From the NCBI GenBank assembly GCA_028689665.1, contig JAQVCR010000001.1, positions 49,745 to 113,744 on the forward strand: a stretch of 64,000 nt of DNA, given 5' to 3'. The notes under the pieces were generated by a model, which saw only the letters and a list, made by a program, of their open reading frames with translations, was not told where the DNA came from and did not search any database. The position numbers and the translations under genes are program-made. The DNA comes from Muribaculaceae bacterium. Its GTDB lineage: Bacteria > Bacteroidota > Bacteroidia > Bacteroidales > Muribaculaceae. Each line of letters begins with the position of its first letter. Within the stretch, counting starts at the first letter, position 1. Positions 1-8,551 of this stretch are shown one piece after another.

Positions 1-1
1 A

Positions 2-178
2 TCGCCCTACTACTATCTTCAACAGAACGACGTAATATATGTCGAGCCAAACAGAATCAAAAAAGATAACTCAAAATACAATCAAAACAACGCCTTCAAG
101 CTATCAGTGGTAGCAACAGTAGTAAGTGCAATATCAGTTATCGCATCATTAGTAATCGCATTAGCAATAAAGAATTAA
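2..178 (+). CDS. Polysaccharide export protein (Wza/BexD type), C-terminal end
   Basis: Partial gene open from the left edge of the window and ending in TAA at 176-178. The visible 58 residues start with SPYYYLQQNDVIYVEPN, the usual closing segment of Bacteroidales Wza-like outer membrane export proteins, and finish with a hydrophobic stretch (about residues 37-56 of the fragment) that reads as a C-terminal membrane helix. Family role: the outer membrane channel through which a capsule or exopolysaccharide is exported, working with the Wzc co-polymerase encoded next. The following gene starts 10 bases downstream, so the two are very likely co-transcribed. Only the tail is visible, so the SLBB and export domains cannot be checked. 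Confidence 0.8.
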   Translation, partial: SPYYYLQQNDVIYVEPNRIKKDNSKYNQNNAFKLSVVATVVSAISVIASLVIALAIKN

Positions 179-187
179 AAAAAAGAC

Positions 188-2497
188 ATGGAACAAAATA
201 TAAGTAATTCAAAAATAGATTTATCCGATTTTTTCTCTAAATTCAAAAGACACTGGTGGTGGTTTTTGATATCTATATTTGTATGTTTAGCTCTTGCCTT
301 TACTTATATAAAAGTGAAGCGACCGGTATATGATATTACCGCTAAAATTCTTGTAACATCCGATGATGGGGGCGGTATGGGTGGATCGATTATGAAAAAT
401 CTTTCTCTTCTAGGTCAAGGATCGGCAGAAACAGACGATGAAGTAGAGATTCTAAGTTCACACACAATACTTGTAAAAGCATTAAAGAGCCTTAAACAGA
501 ATCGTGTCTACTCTAATAAGACAGGGCTATTAACTAAAAAAGTTTACTATAACAATTCACCTATCGAGATTCAAGCACCAGATGCATTAATGGATACTCT
601 AAGCGAATCTATCTCATTTAAAGTAAATATTAAAGAAAATGGGAAAGCCGATATCGTCGTAAAGAAAGGGTTCTTTACAACTTATTTAGAGCTAGAAGAT
701 ACCGAGCTACCTACAACAATAAATATCCCCTATGGTAAATATTCTATTACTAAGACTAATTTTTTCGTTCCCGGCGAAGAGTATAAAATAAGAGCAAGCA
801 TAGGTTCATACTCAGGAATTTCAGAAAAGCTAACCGAAACAATTTCTATTTATCCGGCATCAAAGAAATCAAACAGTATAACGATAACTACACAAAGTGC
901 TGATGTAAAGAAAGATAAAGATTTAATTAATAAAATAATTTTCCTTTATAACGAGCGTGGAGTAGATGTAAAGAATGAAATTGCCCAAAAAACAAAACAA
1001 TTTATAGATGAACGTCTAAACATTCTTTATGGCGACCTCTCAAAATCAGAAAGCAATATTGAGCAATTCAAGAAAACTAATAATTTTGTTGACCTAGGGG
1101 CTGAGACACAATATCAACTAACAAAAAAAGGGTCGTTAGAAGGACAGTTGCTTAGTATTGAATCAGAAATTATGGTTTCTGAAATGGTTAAATCATTTTT
1201 ACAAAAAAGAGATAACAAATACTCCCTTATTCCTTTTACTACAGGAAAAGGAGCCGCAACAGAGGCTATCAACAATTACAACGGACTTATCTTGGAATAT
1301 ATCAAGCTAATGAACAATGCTAAACAAGATAATATAGTTCTTAAGTCGTTACAAAAACAGATTGATGCACTTCGTGGAAATGTACTTGAAAGTGTAGATA
1401 AAGAGCTCGATGCAAGCAAGATTATAAGAAATGAGCTTGCTAGCAAATCGGCTTCATCAATATCCAAGCTAGGGAATATCCCGACGCAAGAAAAAGCATT
1501 TATCGACTTGAAACGTTCGCAGACAGTACAAAACTATCTATATAGCTTCCTCCTTCAGAAGAAAGAAGAAAATGAATTAGTTCTTGCTGCAGCAATACCA
1601 AAGGGACAAATTATTGATAACGCCTACTCATCGGCTAAGCCGGTGAAGCCAATAAAGCCACTAATAGTTATAGGTGCATTATTATTCGGACTACTTATAC
1701 CTATAATAATTATTTATACTATCGAATTGTTTAAGACAAAATTCAACACTACTGATGAGCTATCTAAAATAACATCATTGCCAATTCTTGGTGAGATATG
1801 CCACAATCATAAAGAAACTTGTCTTGTCGTTAAAAATGGTCGTACTTCATCTATCGTTGAACTTTTCCGACTCATTAGAAACAACATTCAATTTATGTTA
1901 CCTAATAATGATGATAAGGTTATTTTAATTACATCGTCAATAAGTGGAGAAGGAAAATCGTTTGCCAGCTCAAACATTGCCTCATCGCTAGCTTTATTAA
2001 ATAAAAAGGTAGTGATTGTAGGTATGGATATACGTTCGCCTCAGCTCTCTAAAAATTTTGAGATACAATCAGCTCCGGGACTAACAAATTATTTATCCGA
2101 TAATAATATTGACTTAACTTCAATCACACAACAATCTCATTTAGACAACTTAGATGTCATTGTAGCTGGTCCAATCCCTCCTAACCCATCTGAGCTTTTA
2201 CTTTCCAGCAGAGTAAATGAATTAATTACAGTATTAAAAGAAAAATACGATTACATTGTACTCGATTCTGCACCAATAGCCTTAGTAAGTGATACATTCT
2301 CACTCAATAAGTATGCCGATATGACTATATATGTAACACGTGCCAACTATACTAAGAAACAATTCATTAAATATATTAACGACGTTGCCACTAGAAGACA
2401 ATTAACCAACGTAGCATTAATAGTAAACGATACCGATAGCAAATTATCTCATGGATATGGATATGGCTATGGAAAATCAAACGAAGAAGAAGAATAA
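188..2497 (+). CDS. wzc: Polysaccharide co-polymerase / tyrosine autokinase (Wzc type)
   Basis: A 769-residue inner membrane protein that controls chain length and export of a polysaccharide and phosphorylates itself on tyrosine. An N-terminal Wzz-type segment has a first membrane helix at about residues 23-42. A long periplasmic coiled-coil region follows, with the GNVR-type block near residues 440-480. A second helix lies near 490-515, then a cytoplasmic BY-kinase domain with Walker A GEGKS at 587-591, a Walker A'-type VIVGMDIRSP near 613-622 and Walker B-type YIVLDSAP near 695. The C-terminus carries tyrosines in GYGYGYG followed by an acidic EEEE tail, which fits the tyrosine cluster used for autophosphorylation. 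Length is normal for the fused Bacteroidota form. It follows the Wza tail by 10 bases and precedes the polymerase-like gene by 14. Confidence 0.93.
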   Translation: MEQNISNSKIDLSDFFSKFKRHWWWFLISIFVCLALAFTYIKVKRPVYDITAKILVTSDDGGGMGGSIMKNLSLLGQGSAETDDEVEILSSHTILVKALKSLKQNRVYSNKTGLLTKKVYYNNSPIEIQAPDALMDTLSESISFKVNIKENGKADIVVKKGFFTTYLELEDTELPTTINIPYGKYSITKTNFFVPGEEYKIRASIGSYSGISEKLTETISIYPASKKSNSITITTQSADVKKDKDLINKIIFLYNERGVDVKNEIAQKTKQFIDERLNILYGDLSKSESNIEQFKKTNNFVDLGAETQYQLTKKGSLEGQLLSIESEIMVSEMVKSFLQKRDNKYSLIPFTTGKGAATEAINNYNGLILEYIKLMNNAKQDNIVLKSLQKQIDALRGNVLESVDKELDASKIIRNELASKSASSISKLGNIPTQEKAFIDLKRSQTVQNYLYSFLLQKKEENELVLAAAIPKGQIIDNAYSSAKPVKPIKPLIVIGALLFGLLIPIIIIYTIELFKTKFNTTDELSKITSLPILGEICHNHKETCLVVKNGRTSSIVELFRLIRNNIQFMLPNNDDKVILITSSISGEGKSFASSNIASSLALLNKKVVIVGMDIRSPQLSKNFEIQSAPGLTNYLSDNNIDLTSITQQSHLDNLDVIVAGPIPPNPSELLLSSRVNELITVLKEKYDYIVLDSAPIALVSDTFSLNKYADMTIYVTRANYTKKQFIKYINDVATRRQLTNVALIVNDTDSKLSHGYGYGYGKSNEEEE

Positions 2498-2511
2498 GCT
2501 ATCATATTTTT

Positions 2512-3915
2512 ATGGATAGAATATTAATATTTACAGTCCTTATATTGTCTCTAATTTTTTTATTTATAAAAAATAGAGACAATATTACTTATCAGAAACT
2601 CACTGAGATTATGATCGCATTATACATTTTCTCGTGCGCTTTTCCACGACTGTTTATGCCATTATATTATGTTACGGCTGAGACTATGGGCTGGGGGACA
2701 TTTGGTAATGCCTTTAGAATGGGGTCATACTTCTATTTTATCCCCTATTTTATGTTTATCCAGATTAAGCAATCGGCATTTAAAATACCTAAAATAAATA
2801 TTCTAATATTATCATCATTTGCAATATTTATAGCCTACATAGCATTAAATACAAATAATACAGTCATTTCATCATCATACATTCCGATATTTTACTTCGT
2901 CACTTATGCATTTTTCTTATATCTAATTATTATTAGTTGTTCACTTAAAACAATTATTAATGGTATATATCTTGGCTTCTCCATAACAGTATGCCTGCAT
3001 CTTCTATTAGCCATACTATTCCCGGTATTAGATATTAAAGCTGTTACTACATTATTTTTTAAAGAAGCTACTGTAAGATCTGCTGAAAGAGCCGGAGCAG
3101 TTGGAACTTTTGGACACCCTAATAATTTTGCAGTGTACGCATCCTATTATTTTATGTTCTTTATTGGTTGTGTGTTTACTAAATTCAGATATAAAAACAG
3201 CATTATTTTTGCCATACTGTCTTTCGTTATAATAATTCTTACAATGTCTAGAAGTGCATTAATGGGCTCGGCTTTAGGATTAATAATGATTATCGCCCTT
3301 TATATATATCGAGAACATAAAATATTTAGCCCAAAGATTATTTTTAAAGGCATATTGCCGGCAATAATTGCAATAGTACTTCTTCTCGTTTTCACCCCAT
3401 TATCCAATCTATTCTTTGAATCGGATATGGACGAAATGATGCTTGCCCGGTCAATGCACTACCTATGTGGCATAGAAATATTCAAACAATTCCCTATTAC
3501 CGGGTTTGGACTAAATTCACATTTAAAGTATATGAGCGAAAATTTATATATCGATTTTAATACAATATTTGGTAAAACAGAATGGCTCGGTAATGATTTT
3601 ATTTACTCTTATCCAATACACAATACGTGGCTGGTTATTTTGTGTGAGACCGGAATAATTGGAATAACGACAGCGATTCTATTTATTGGAAATTTCTTCT
3701 TTCGCTTTAAACAATATGTTAAAGAGTCGAATTCAACTTATTTTTCAATTACAATAATCACAGCTCTTGGTATAATATGTTGTCTTCTCGTTCAAGGAAA
3801 TAGTGATTGGGCTCCACTAACCCCCACATCATTAAATATAAGTCTTCTATTCTTTACCTTAAGTCTATGCAAAAAATACAGATTTGAGACAGAAAATAAT
3901 ACTTTAAAGATATAA
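2512..3915 (+). CDS. O-antigen polymerase/ligase family membrane protein (Wzy-like)
   Basis: A 467-residue polytopic membrane protein with roughly ten or more hydrophobic segments spread over its whole length. The block GTFGHPNNFAVYASYYFMF (near residue 198-216) and the later loop with GFGLNSHLKYM and YPIHNTWLVILCETGIIG (near 330-385) follow the pattern of the O-antigen ligase/polymerase superfamily (Wzy_C type). It would join repeat units of the exported glycan at the periplasmic face of the inner membrane. It lies directly after the Wzc gene and before a glycosyltransferase, on the same strand with short gaps. Base composition is clearly more AT-rich than the flanking genes. Polymerase versus ligase cannot be decided from sequence. 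Confidence 0.8.
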   Translation: MDRILIFTVLILSLIFLFIKNRDNITYQKLTEIMIALYIFSCAFPRLFMPLYYVTAETMGWGTFGNAFRMGSYFYFIPYFMFIQIKQSAFKIPKINILILSSFAIFIAYIALNTNNTVISSSYIPIFYFVTYAFFLYLIIISCSLKTIINGIYLGFSITVCLHLLLAILFPVLDIKAVTTLFFKEATVRSAERAGAVGTFGHPNNFAVYASYYFMFFIGCVFTKFRYKNSIIFAILSFVIIILTMSRSALMGSALGLIMIIALYIYREHKIFSPKIIFKGILPAIIAIVLLLVFTPLSNLFFESDMDEMMLARSMHYLCGIEIFKQFPITGFGLNSHLKYMSENLYIDFNTIFGKTEWLGNDFIYSYPIHNTWLVILCETGIIGITTAILFIGNFFFRFKQYVKESNSTYFSITIITALGIICCLLVQGNSDWAPLTPTSLNISLLFFTLSLCKKYRFETENNTLKI

Positions 3916-3925
3916 TTTAAATAGC

Positions 3926-5035
3926 ATGAAAACAAATAATATTCTTTATATTATAACAGAATATAACGGAGGAATGCGACCTTATGCATTATCTCTACTC
4001 AAAGTATTATATAAAAAAGGGGACAAAATAGCAGTAGTTATCAGAAATAACAATCTTCGTAATGAATTTAATTGGATTGATAAACCGGACATCAAATTCA
4101 TAGAATATCCGGATAATAAGATCTCCAGAATTGGATTTCGCATATACCCAAAATCATTAATCGACACAATTAATTCGATAATCTCACACTCAGATATTGA
4201 TATTGCATATACTCTAACCGGCGAATTAATACTTTGTAATTTTTTAAAAAAATTGCAGACAAAAATTCCTGTACTACACACTATTCATGATGCTATTCCT
4301 CATGATACTAAGATTCTATCAATAAAACAATGGCTGAATAATCATTTTTTCCTCACTCTGCCTAATCTGAAAATTAACAAAATTGCAAAAAATACAATTA
4401 CTAATAGTAAATCACAATTAGATTACTTACGCCATAAATATCCTAATAACAATCATTATTATTGCCCGTTCCCTTCTCTTATTACCGATGCAATAGTTAA
4501 TGGAAACACTAACGTAAAAGAATTAATTAATACAGATCCCTACCTCCTTTTCTTTGGTCGAATAGAACAATACAAAGGAATACACCTCCTATATGATCTA
4601 TATATTAATTATCCCGACCTACATAAATATCCTCTAGTAATTGCCGGCTCCGGAAAGATATATTTTGATAAAGACGACAACAACAAGAATATCAAATTTT
4701 TAAATAGATATTTTGAAGATGAAGAGCTGAAATCGCTATTCATGAAAGCCGAAGTTGTTGTATTCCCTTATATATCAGGCACTCAATCGGGAGTTCTATC
4801 ATTAGCGTCATTCTTTGGAAAAAAAATTGTTGTCTCTAATATCCCATTTTTTAAAGAAACTGCTTACAATAACACTGGAATTACTATTACAGATGTAAAC
4901 TCATTAGAAGTTTTCCATAAAGACATATTAGAAACATTAAATGATTGTAGCAGCACCTATGATTATTATAAAACTAATTATAGCAAAGACAATCAATCAA
5001 TATTAATCAACGACATTATTAAGAAGATTTTATAA
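3926..5035 (+). CDS. Glycosyltransferase, GT4-like (GT-B fold)
   Basis: A 369-residue predicted cytoplasmic glycosyltransferase. The N-terminal half contains HTIHDAIPHD near residue 112-121. The C-terminal half has LLFFGRIEQYKGIHLL (about residue 208-223), VIAGSGK, and a VVVFPYISGTQSGVLSLASFFGKKIVVSN segment, which together are the usual donor-nucleotide domain of GT4 enzymes. The classical acidic residue of the E-x7-E motif is replaced by the GTQSGVLSLA arrangement, as in several WsaF/rhamnosyl-type relatives. It follows the polymerase-like gene by 10 bases. Donor and acceptor cannot be predicted. AT-rich like its neighbour, so probably part of the same exchanged module. Confidence 0.82.
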   Translation: MKTNNILYIITEYNGGMRPYALSLLKVLYKKGDKIAVVIRNNNLRNEFNWIDKPDIKFIEYPDNKISRIGFRIYPKSLIDTINSIISHSDIDIAYTLTGELILCNFLKKLQTKIPVLHTIHDAIPHDTKILSIKQWLNNHFFLTLPNLKINKIAKNTITNSKSQLDYLRHKYPNNNHYYCPFPSLITDAIVNGNTNVKELINTDPYLLFFGRIEQYKGIHLLYDLYINYPDLHKYPLVIAGSGKIYFDKDDNNKNIKFLNRYFEDEELKSLFMKAEVVVFPYISGTQSGVLSLASFFGKKIVVSNIPFFKETAYNNTGITITDVNSLEVFHKDILETLNDCSSTYDYYKTNYSKDNQSILINDIIKKIL

Positions 5036-5049
5036 AGCTCTCGAATAGC

Positions 5050-6030
5050 CTACATAACTCTATCTGTCAAATATTTAGCCACTTTCCCAATCGGCATACA
5101 AAAAAGTAACGCTAATAAGATGGCAAAGATTGGATTCATTTCAAACCTTACAACTATTGTGGAGTAAAACAACATATGTAAAATATATAACTCCAGAGAA
5201 TATTTTCCCAACCAACTAAAAACAGCCCAAAATCTATTCTTTAATCCTTTTCTCTCGGTTTTAAAAGCTAAAATGCACAAGATAAGCAGGCCATAAAATC
5301 TAAAAATCACTTCATGAAAGTTATCTGCCAATACATAGTCTGATTTATAAAAATGAAGAATACACAATAATGTCGTAAGTATGCCAAATGATTTAATGAA
5401 ACTTATACTTCTATCTGAATAAGCTATATAACCTAAATATATTCCAAGAATAAAAATTACTATTTTATCTAAGCCAATATTAATTCTTTGGTAATAATCA
5501 GGGAAAAAGACATATATACTTACCGAGAGTATCGTAAATAATAGGCATATAATCAACATTCTAACTAATACATTGTCTTGCTTTTTAAAAATAAATTTAC
5601 AAAACAATGGAAACAATGCATATAAAAGCAGAGAGACAGAAATATACCACATACCATTATTCCCATATATCCAAAAATAGACAGTAGATATATCAAGAAG
5701 AAATCTTGTTGGCGCAATCGTTTCTACAAAATCTAAATAAATATAGAAAGGAAATGAAATAATTAAAAATGGAATCAGTAGCCTTTTTATTCGCTTATGA
5801 TAAAATGATTTTAAATCTTCATTCTTTACAAATGAATAATAAAGCCCAAATCCGGATAATAACAAAAAGCCTTCTGTAAACAAAAGTCTGCACGAAGACG
5901 ATAATACTTTAATAAACAAATTACAATTAGGATCAATATTGCTCCAAGATAAGAAATGAGCAATCATAACATTAATAATTGCAATTCCCATTAGTTCAGA
6001 CCTATAACGACTTATTAATTGAACTTTCAT
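5050..6030 (-). CDS. Acyltransferase family 3 membrane protein
   Basis: A 326-residue integral membrane protein with about ten hydrophobic segments. The N-terminal region YRSELMGIAIINVMIAHFL contains the R/H arrangement typical of Acyl_transf_3 proteins (the family to which OafA and NolL belong), which move acetyl or other acyl groups onto cell-surface sugars. FLLLSGFGLYYSF (about residue 57-69) and the NGMWYISVSLLLYALFP block (about 124-140) also fit. It is the only gene of the polysaccharide locus on the minus strand and ends 14 bases from the convergent glycosyltransferase. It is AT-rich like the two upstream genes. A role in decorating the polysaccharide made by this locus is an inference from position. 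Confidence 0.82.
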   Translation of the reverse strand: MKVQLISRYRSELMGIAIINVMIAHFLSWSNIDPNCNLFIKVLSSSCRLLFTEGFLLLSGFGLYYSFVKNEDLKSFYHKRIKRLLIPFLIISFPFYIYLDFVETIAPTRFLLDISTVYFWIYGNNGMWYISVSLLLYALFPLFCKFIFKKQDNVLVRMLIICLLFTILSVSIYVFFPDYYQRINIGLDKIVIFILGIYLGYIAYSDRSISFIKSFGILTTLLCILHFYKSDYVLADNFHEVIFRFYGLLILCILAFKTERKGLKNRFWAVFSWLGKYSLELYILHMLFYSTIVVRFEMNPIFAILLALLFCMPIGKVAKYLTDRVM

Positions 6031-6268
6031 CAGCTTTCTTTATTAATAATCTACCTGCAAAGATAATAATAATTATGTTCGTTATAAATAATACATTTAC
6101 AGTCTCCTTGTTTTTAAATATTTTAACTATTGCTTATGCAAATAGCTTACAAATATTATTATTCGATCTTTACATTCTTTCATCTAATCGCATAACAACG
6201 ATTTTACTAAATTAATACAATAACTATAATAATGTTACGTTATACATTATATCCTTAGAGATAAATAT

Positions 6269-7462
6269 ATGGAGAAACGTATACTCGTTGTAAATAAATT
6301 TTATTATCCACGTGGTGGCGATTGTGTTTGCACCATTAATCTTGAATCATTACTTAAAAGTAATGGTTACAGGGTTGCTGTGTATTCGATGAACTACCAC
6401 GATAATATAAAATCGGATTATCAAAACTATTTTGCACCCGAGGTTAGCTTTAATGGTGGTATTTCAAATAAAATAGATGCCGTTAAACGCGTTTTGGGTT
6501 TGGGCGATATTAAAGACTCCTTTGAAGAAATTCTAGAAGATTTTCACCCCGACATTGTACATTTTAATAATATCCATTCTTATCTCTCTCCTGTTATTGT
6601 CAAGATGGCTCACGATAGCGGAGCTAAAGTGGTGTGGACTCTTCACGATTACAAATTGTTATGCCCTTCTTACGACTGTTTGCGCAATGGTAAGCCGTGC
6701 GAGCTGTGTTTCAACGATAAAAGCAACGTGCTTAGTAATCGCTGTATGAAAGGCAGCCTTGTTGCAAGCCTTATTGCTTATCTTGAAGCTAAGAAATGGA
6801 ATCGTAAATCGCTTGAGCAATGGACTGATGCTTTTGTATGTCCCAGCCAATTTATGGCTGACAAGATGGCAAGCGGTGGGTTCAATAAAATTAACGTGAT
6901 ATGCAACTTTGTCGACCCCGTAAAACTTTCAATCTTGCAACAATTACCCACTACTAATCGCAAAGACTACTTTGTGTATGTAGGCAGGCTCTCAAAGGAA
7001 AAAGGGGTAGACACTCTGCTCGAAGCTGCAACAAAAGCCGACAAGCACATAAAAATAGCTGGTGCAGGTCCTCTTAAAGACATATTAGTAGAGAAATATA
7101 AAAACAATAAGAATATCGAATTTCTTGGGCATCTCAATGCACAAGAAGTGAGCGACACACTGGCTAATGCAAAATTTTCAATCATTCCATCAGAATGGTA
7201 TGAGAACAATCCACTTAGCGTAATCGAATCGCTATGCGCCGGCACGCCGGTAGTAGGTACAAATATTGGAGGAATACCCGAATTGCTCGACAGCGATAAC
7301 GGCATCATTGCAGAGCCTTGCAACAGCGACAACCTAGCCGTTGCTATAAATCAAGCATTTGAAAGAAATTGGGATTATGCCAAAATCAAAGAAAATGCCA
7401 TTTCTCGATTCTCTCCCGATACTCACCTCCACAAATTAGAAGGAATTTACAACTCTATTTAA
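6269..7462 (+). CDS. Glycosyltransferase family 4
   Basis: A 397-residue GT-B glycosyltransferase. It starts with MEKRILVVNKFYYPRGGDCV, an N-terminal GT4 pattern in which the PRGG loop contacts the acceptor. VVWTLHDYKLLCP lies near residue 119-131. Four cysteines follow in YDCLRNGKPCELCFNDKSNVLSNRC, a small cluster often seen in this subgroup. The donor domain shows YVGRLSKEKGVDTLLEA near 237-253, AGAGP, and IPSEWYENNPLSVIESLCAGTPVVGTNIGG, which carries the two conserved glutamates of the GT4 signature. Base composition returns to the window average here, unlike the AT-rich genes at 2.5-6.0 kb. It lies 73 bases before the radical SAM gene. Confidence 0.9.
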   Translation: MEKRILVVNKFYYPRGGDCVCTINLESLLKSNGYRVAVYSMNYHDNIKSDYQNYFAPEVSFNGGISNKIDAVKRVLGLGDIKDSFEEILEDFHPDIVHFNNIHSYLSPVIVKMAHDSGAKVVWTLHDYKLLCPSYDCLRNGKPCELCFNDKSNVLSNRCMKGSLVASLIAYLEAKKWNRKSLEQWTDAFVCPSQFMADKMASGGFNKINVICNFVDPVKLSILQQLPTTNRKDYFVYVGRLSKEKGVDTLLEAATKADKHIKIAGAGPLKDILVEKYKNNKNIEFLGHLNAQEVSDTLANAKFSIIPSEWYENNPLSVIESLCAGTPVVGTNIGGIPELLDSDNGIIAEPCNSDNLAVAINQAFERNWDYAKIKENAISRFSPDTHLHKLEGIYNSI

Positions 7463-7535
7463 AATAGATTTCGTAAATTGCACAAGATTTCAGTAGATAA
7501 CAAATACCAGACCATATTATAATATAAATATTAGA

Positions 7536-8543
7536 ATGAAAAATATAGTACAAGGAAGTTTAATCACCACATTCAGATGCAATGCCAAATGCAATATGTG
7601 CAATATTTGGAAGCACCAGACTCACCCTGAAGAGGAAATTGATGCTTCCTTTTATGAGAAATTACCGGCAGGACTTAGAATAAATATTACCGGTGGTGAA
7701 GCTACAATACGTAAAGACATCGACAAAATTTTTGAAATTCTCTATTCTAAAGCATCTTTACTCGAACTCAGCACAAACGGATATAACACCGATACTATTG
7801 TTGCTCTTGCTAATAAATATCCTAATATACTTATTCGTGTGAGCGTCGAGGGACTACCTCAAATCAACGACAACAAGCGCGGCACTGTAAATGGTTTCGA
7901 CCACGCCCTTCGCACAATGCTTGAATTGAAAAAGACAAAATGTAAAAATATAGGTTTCTCAGTCGTTATCTCGCCCGACAATTATAAAGATTTAGTACAT
8001 CTATACGAGCTTTGCGTGGCTCTTGATGTAGAATTAGGAAACTCTACGGTTCACAATTCATGGTATTTCCACAAAGATGATAACGTCATTGAAAGTGAAG
8101 GCGCACTTGAACAACACGAATTGTTTGTAAAAGCTATGCTTACATCTAAACGTCGTGGATTTAAAAACCGTCTTAAAGACTACGGACGCGCTTATTTCAA
8201 CCGCTCAATACACCGCCGTCTTCGCGGCGATGAAGCCGGATACCGCCCTGCTTGTGGAGCATTGACCGACTTCTTCTTTATCGACCCATGGGGAAATGTA
8301 TCGCCTTGTAATGGCTCTAGCGAAGAGTGGGTGATTGGAAATATCAAAGAAGACTCTTTCGAGAACATTATGGCTTCGGATAAAGCAAAAGAAGTACTTG
8401 AAAAAGTGAAACATTGCGACCACAACTGCGCATTCATAGTAACCGAACGACACGATATGCTACGCCGTCCGTGGATACCTATTATGTGGGTATTAAAGAA
8501 TAAATGGCGTATCAGCAACGGTAAAAATATCTGTTGGAAATAA
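7536..8543 (+). CDS. Radical SAM protein with SPASM-like C-terminus
   Basis: A 335-residue radical S-adenosylmethionine enzyme. The cluster motif is CNAKCNMC, with C15, C19 and C22 in CxxxCxxC spacing. Other core blocks are present: INITGGEATIRKD near residue 50-62 (the GGE SAM-binding motif), ELSTNGYN, and RVSVEGLPQINDNKRGT. The C-terminal part has a cysteine in RPACGALTDFFFIDPWGNVSPCNG, with GNVSPCNG as the SPASM/twitch landmark, and further cysteines in HCDHNC, so an auxiliary iron-sulfur cluster is likely. It sits between two glycosyltransferases of the polysaccharide locus and ends 8 bases before the next start. Modification of a sugar or of an amino-acyl decoration is an inference; the substrate is unknown. 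Confidence 0.85.
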   Translation: MKNIVQGSLITTFRCNAKCNMCNIWKHQTHPEEEIDASFYEKLPAGLRINITGGEATIRKDIDKIFEILYSKASLLELSTNGYNTDTIVALANKYPNILIRVSVEGLPQINDNKRGTVNGFDHALRTMLELKKTKCKNIGFSVVISPDNYKDLVHLYELCVALDVELGNSTVHNSWYFHKDDNVIESEGALEQHELFVKAMLTSKRRGFKNRLKDYGRAYFNRSIHRRLRGDEAGYRPACGALTDFFFIDPWGNVSPCNGSSEEWVIGNIKEDSFENIMASDKAKEVLEKVKHCDHNCAFIVTERHDMLRRPWIPIMWVLKNKWRISNGKNICWK

Positions 8544-8551
8544 AATATAAA

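Noticed and set aside
5979..6215. 78-codon plus-strand open frame upstream of the GT4 gene
   Set aside because: It overlaps the acyltransferase N-terminus and then only AT-rich intergenic sequence; the hydrophobic product is what such DNA gives by chance.
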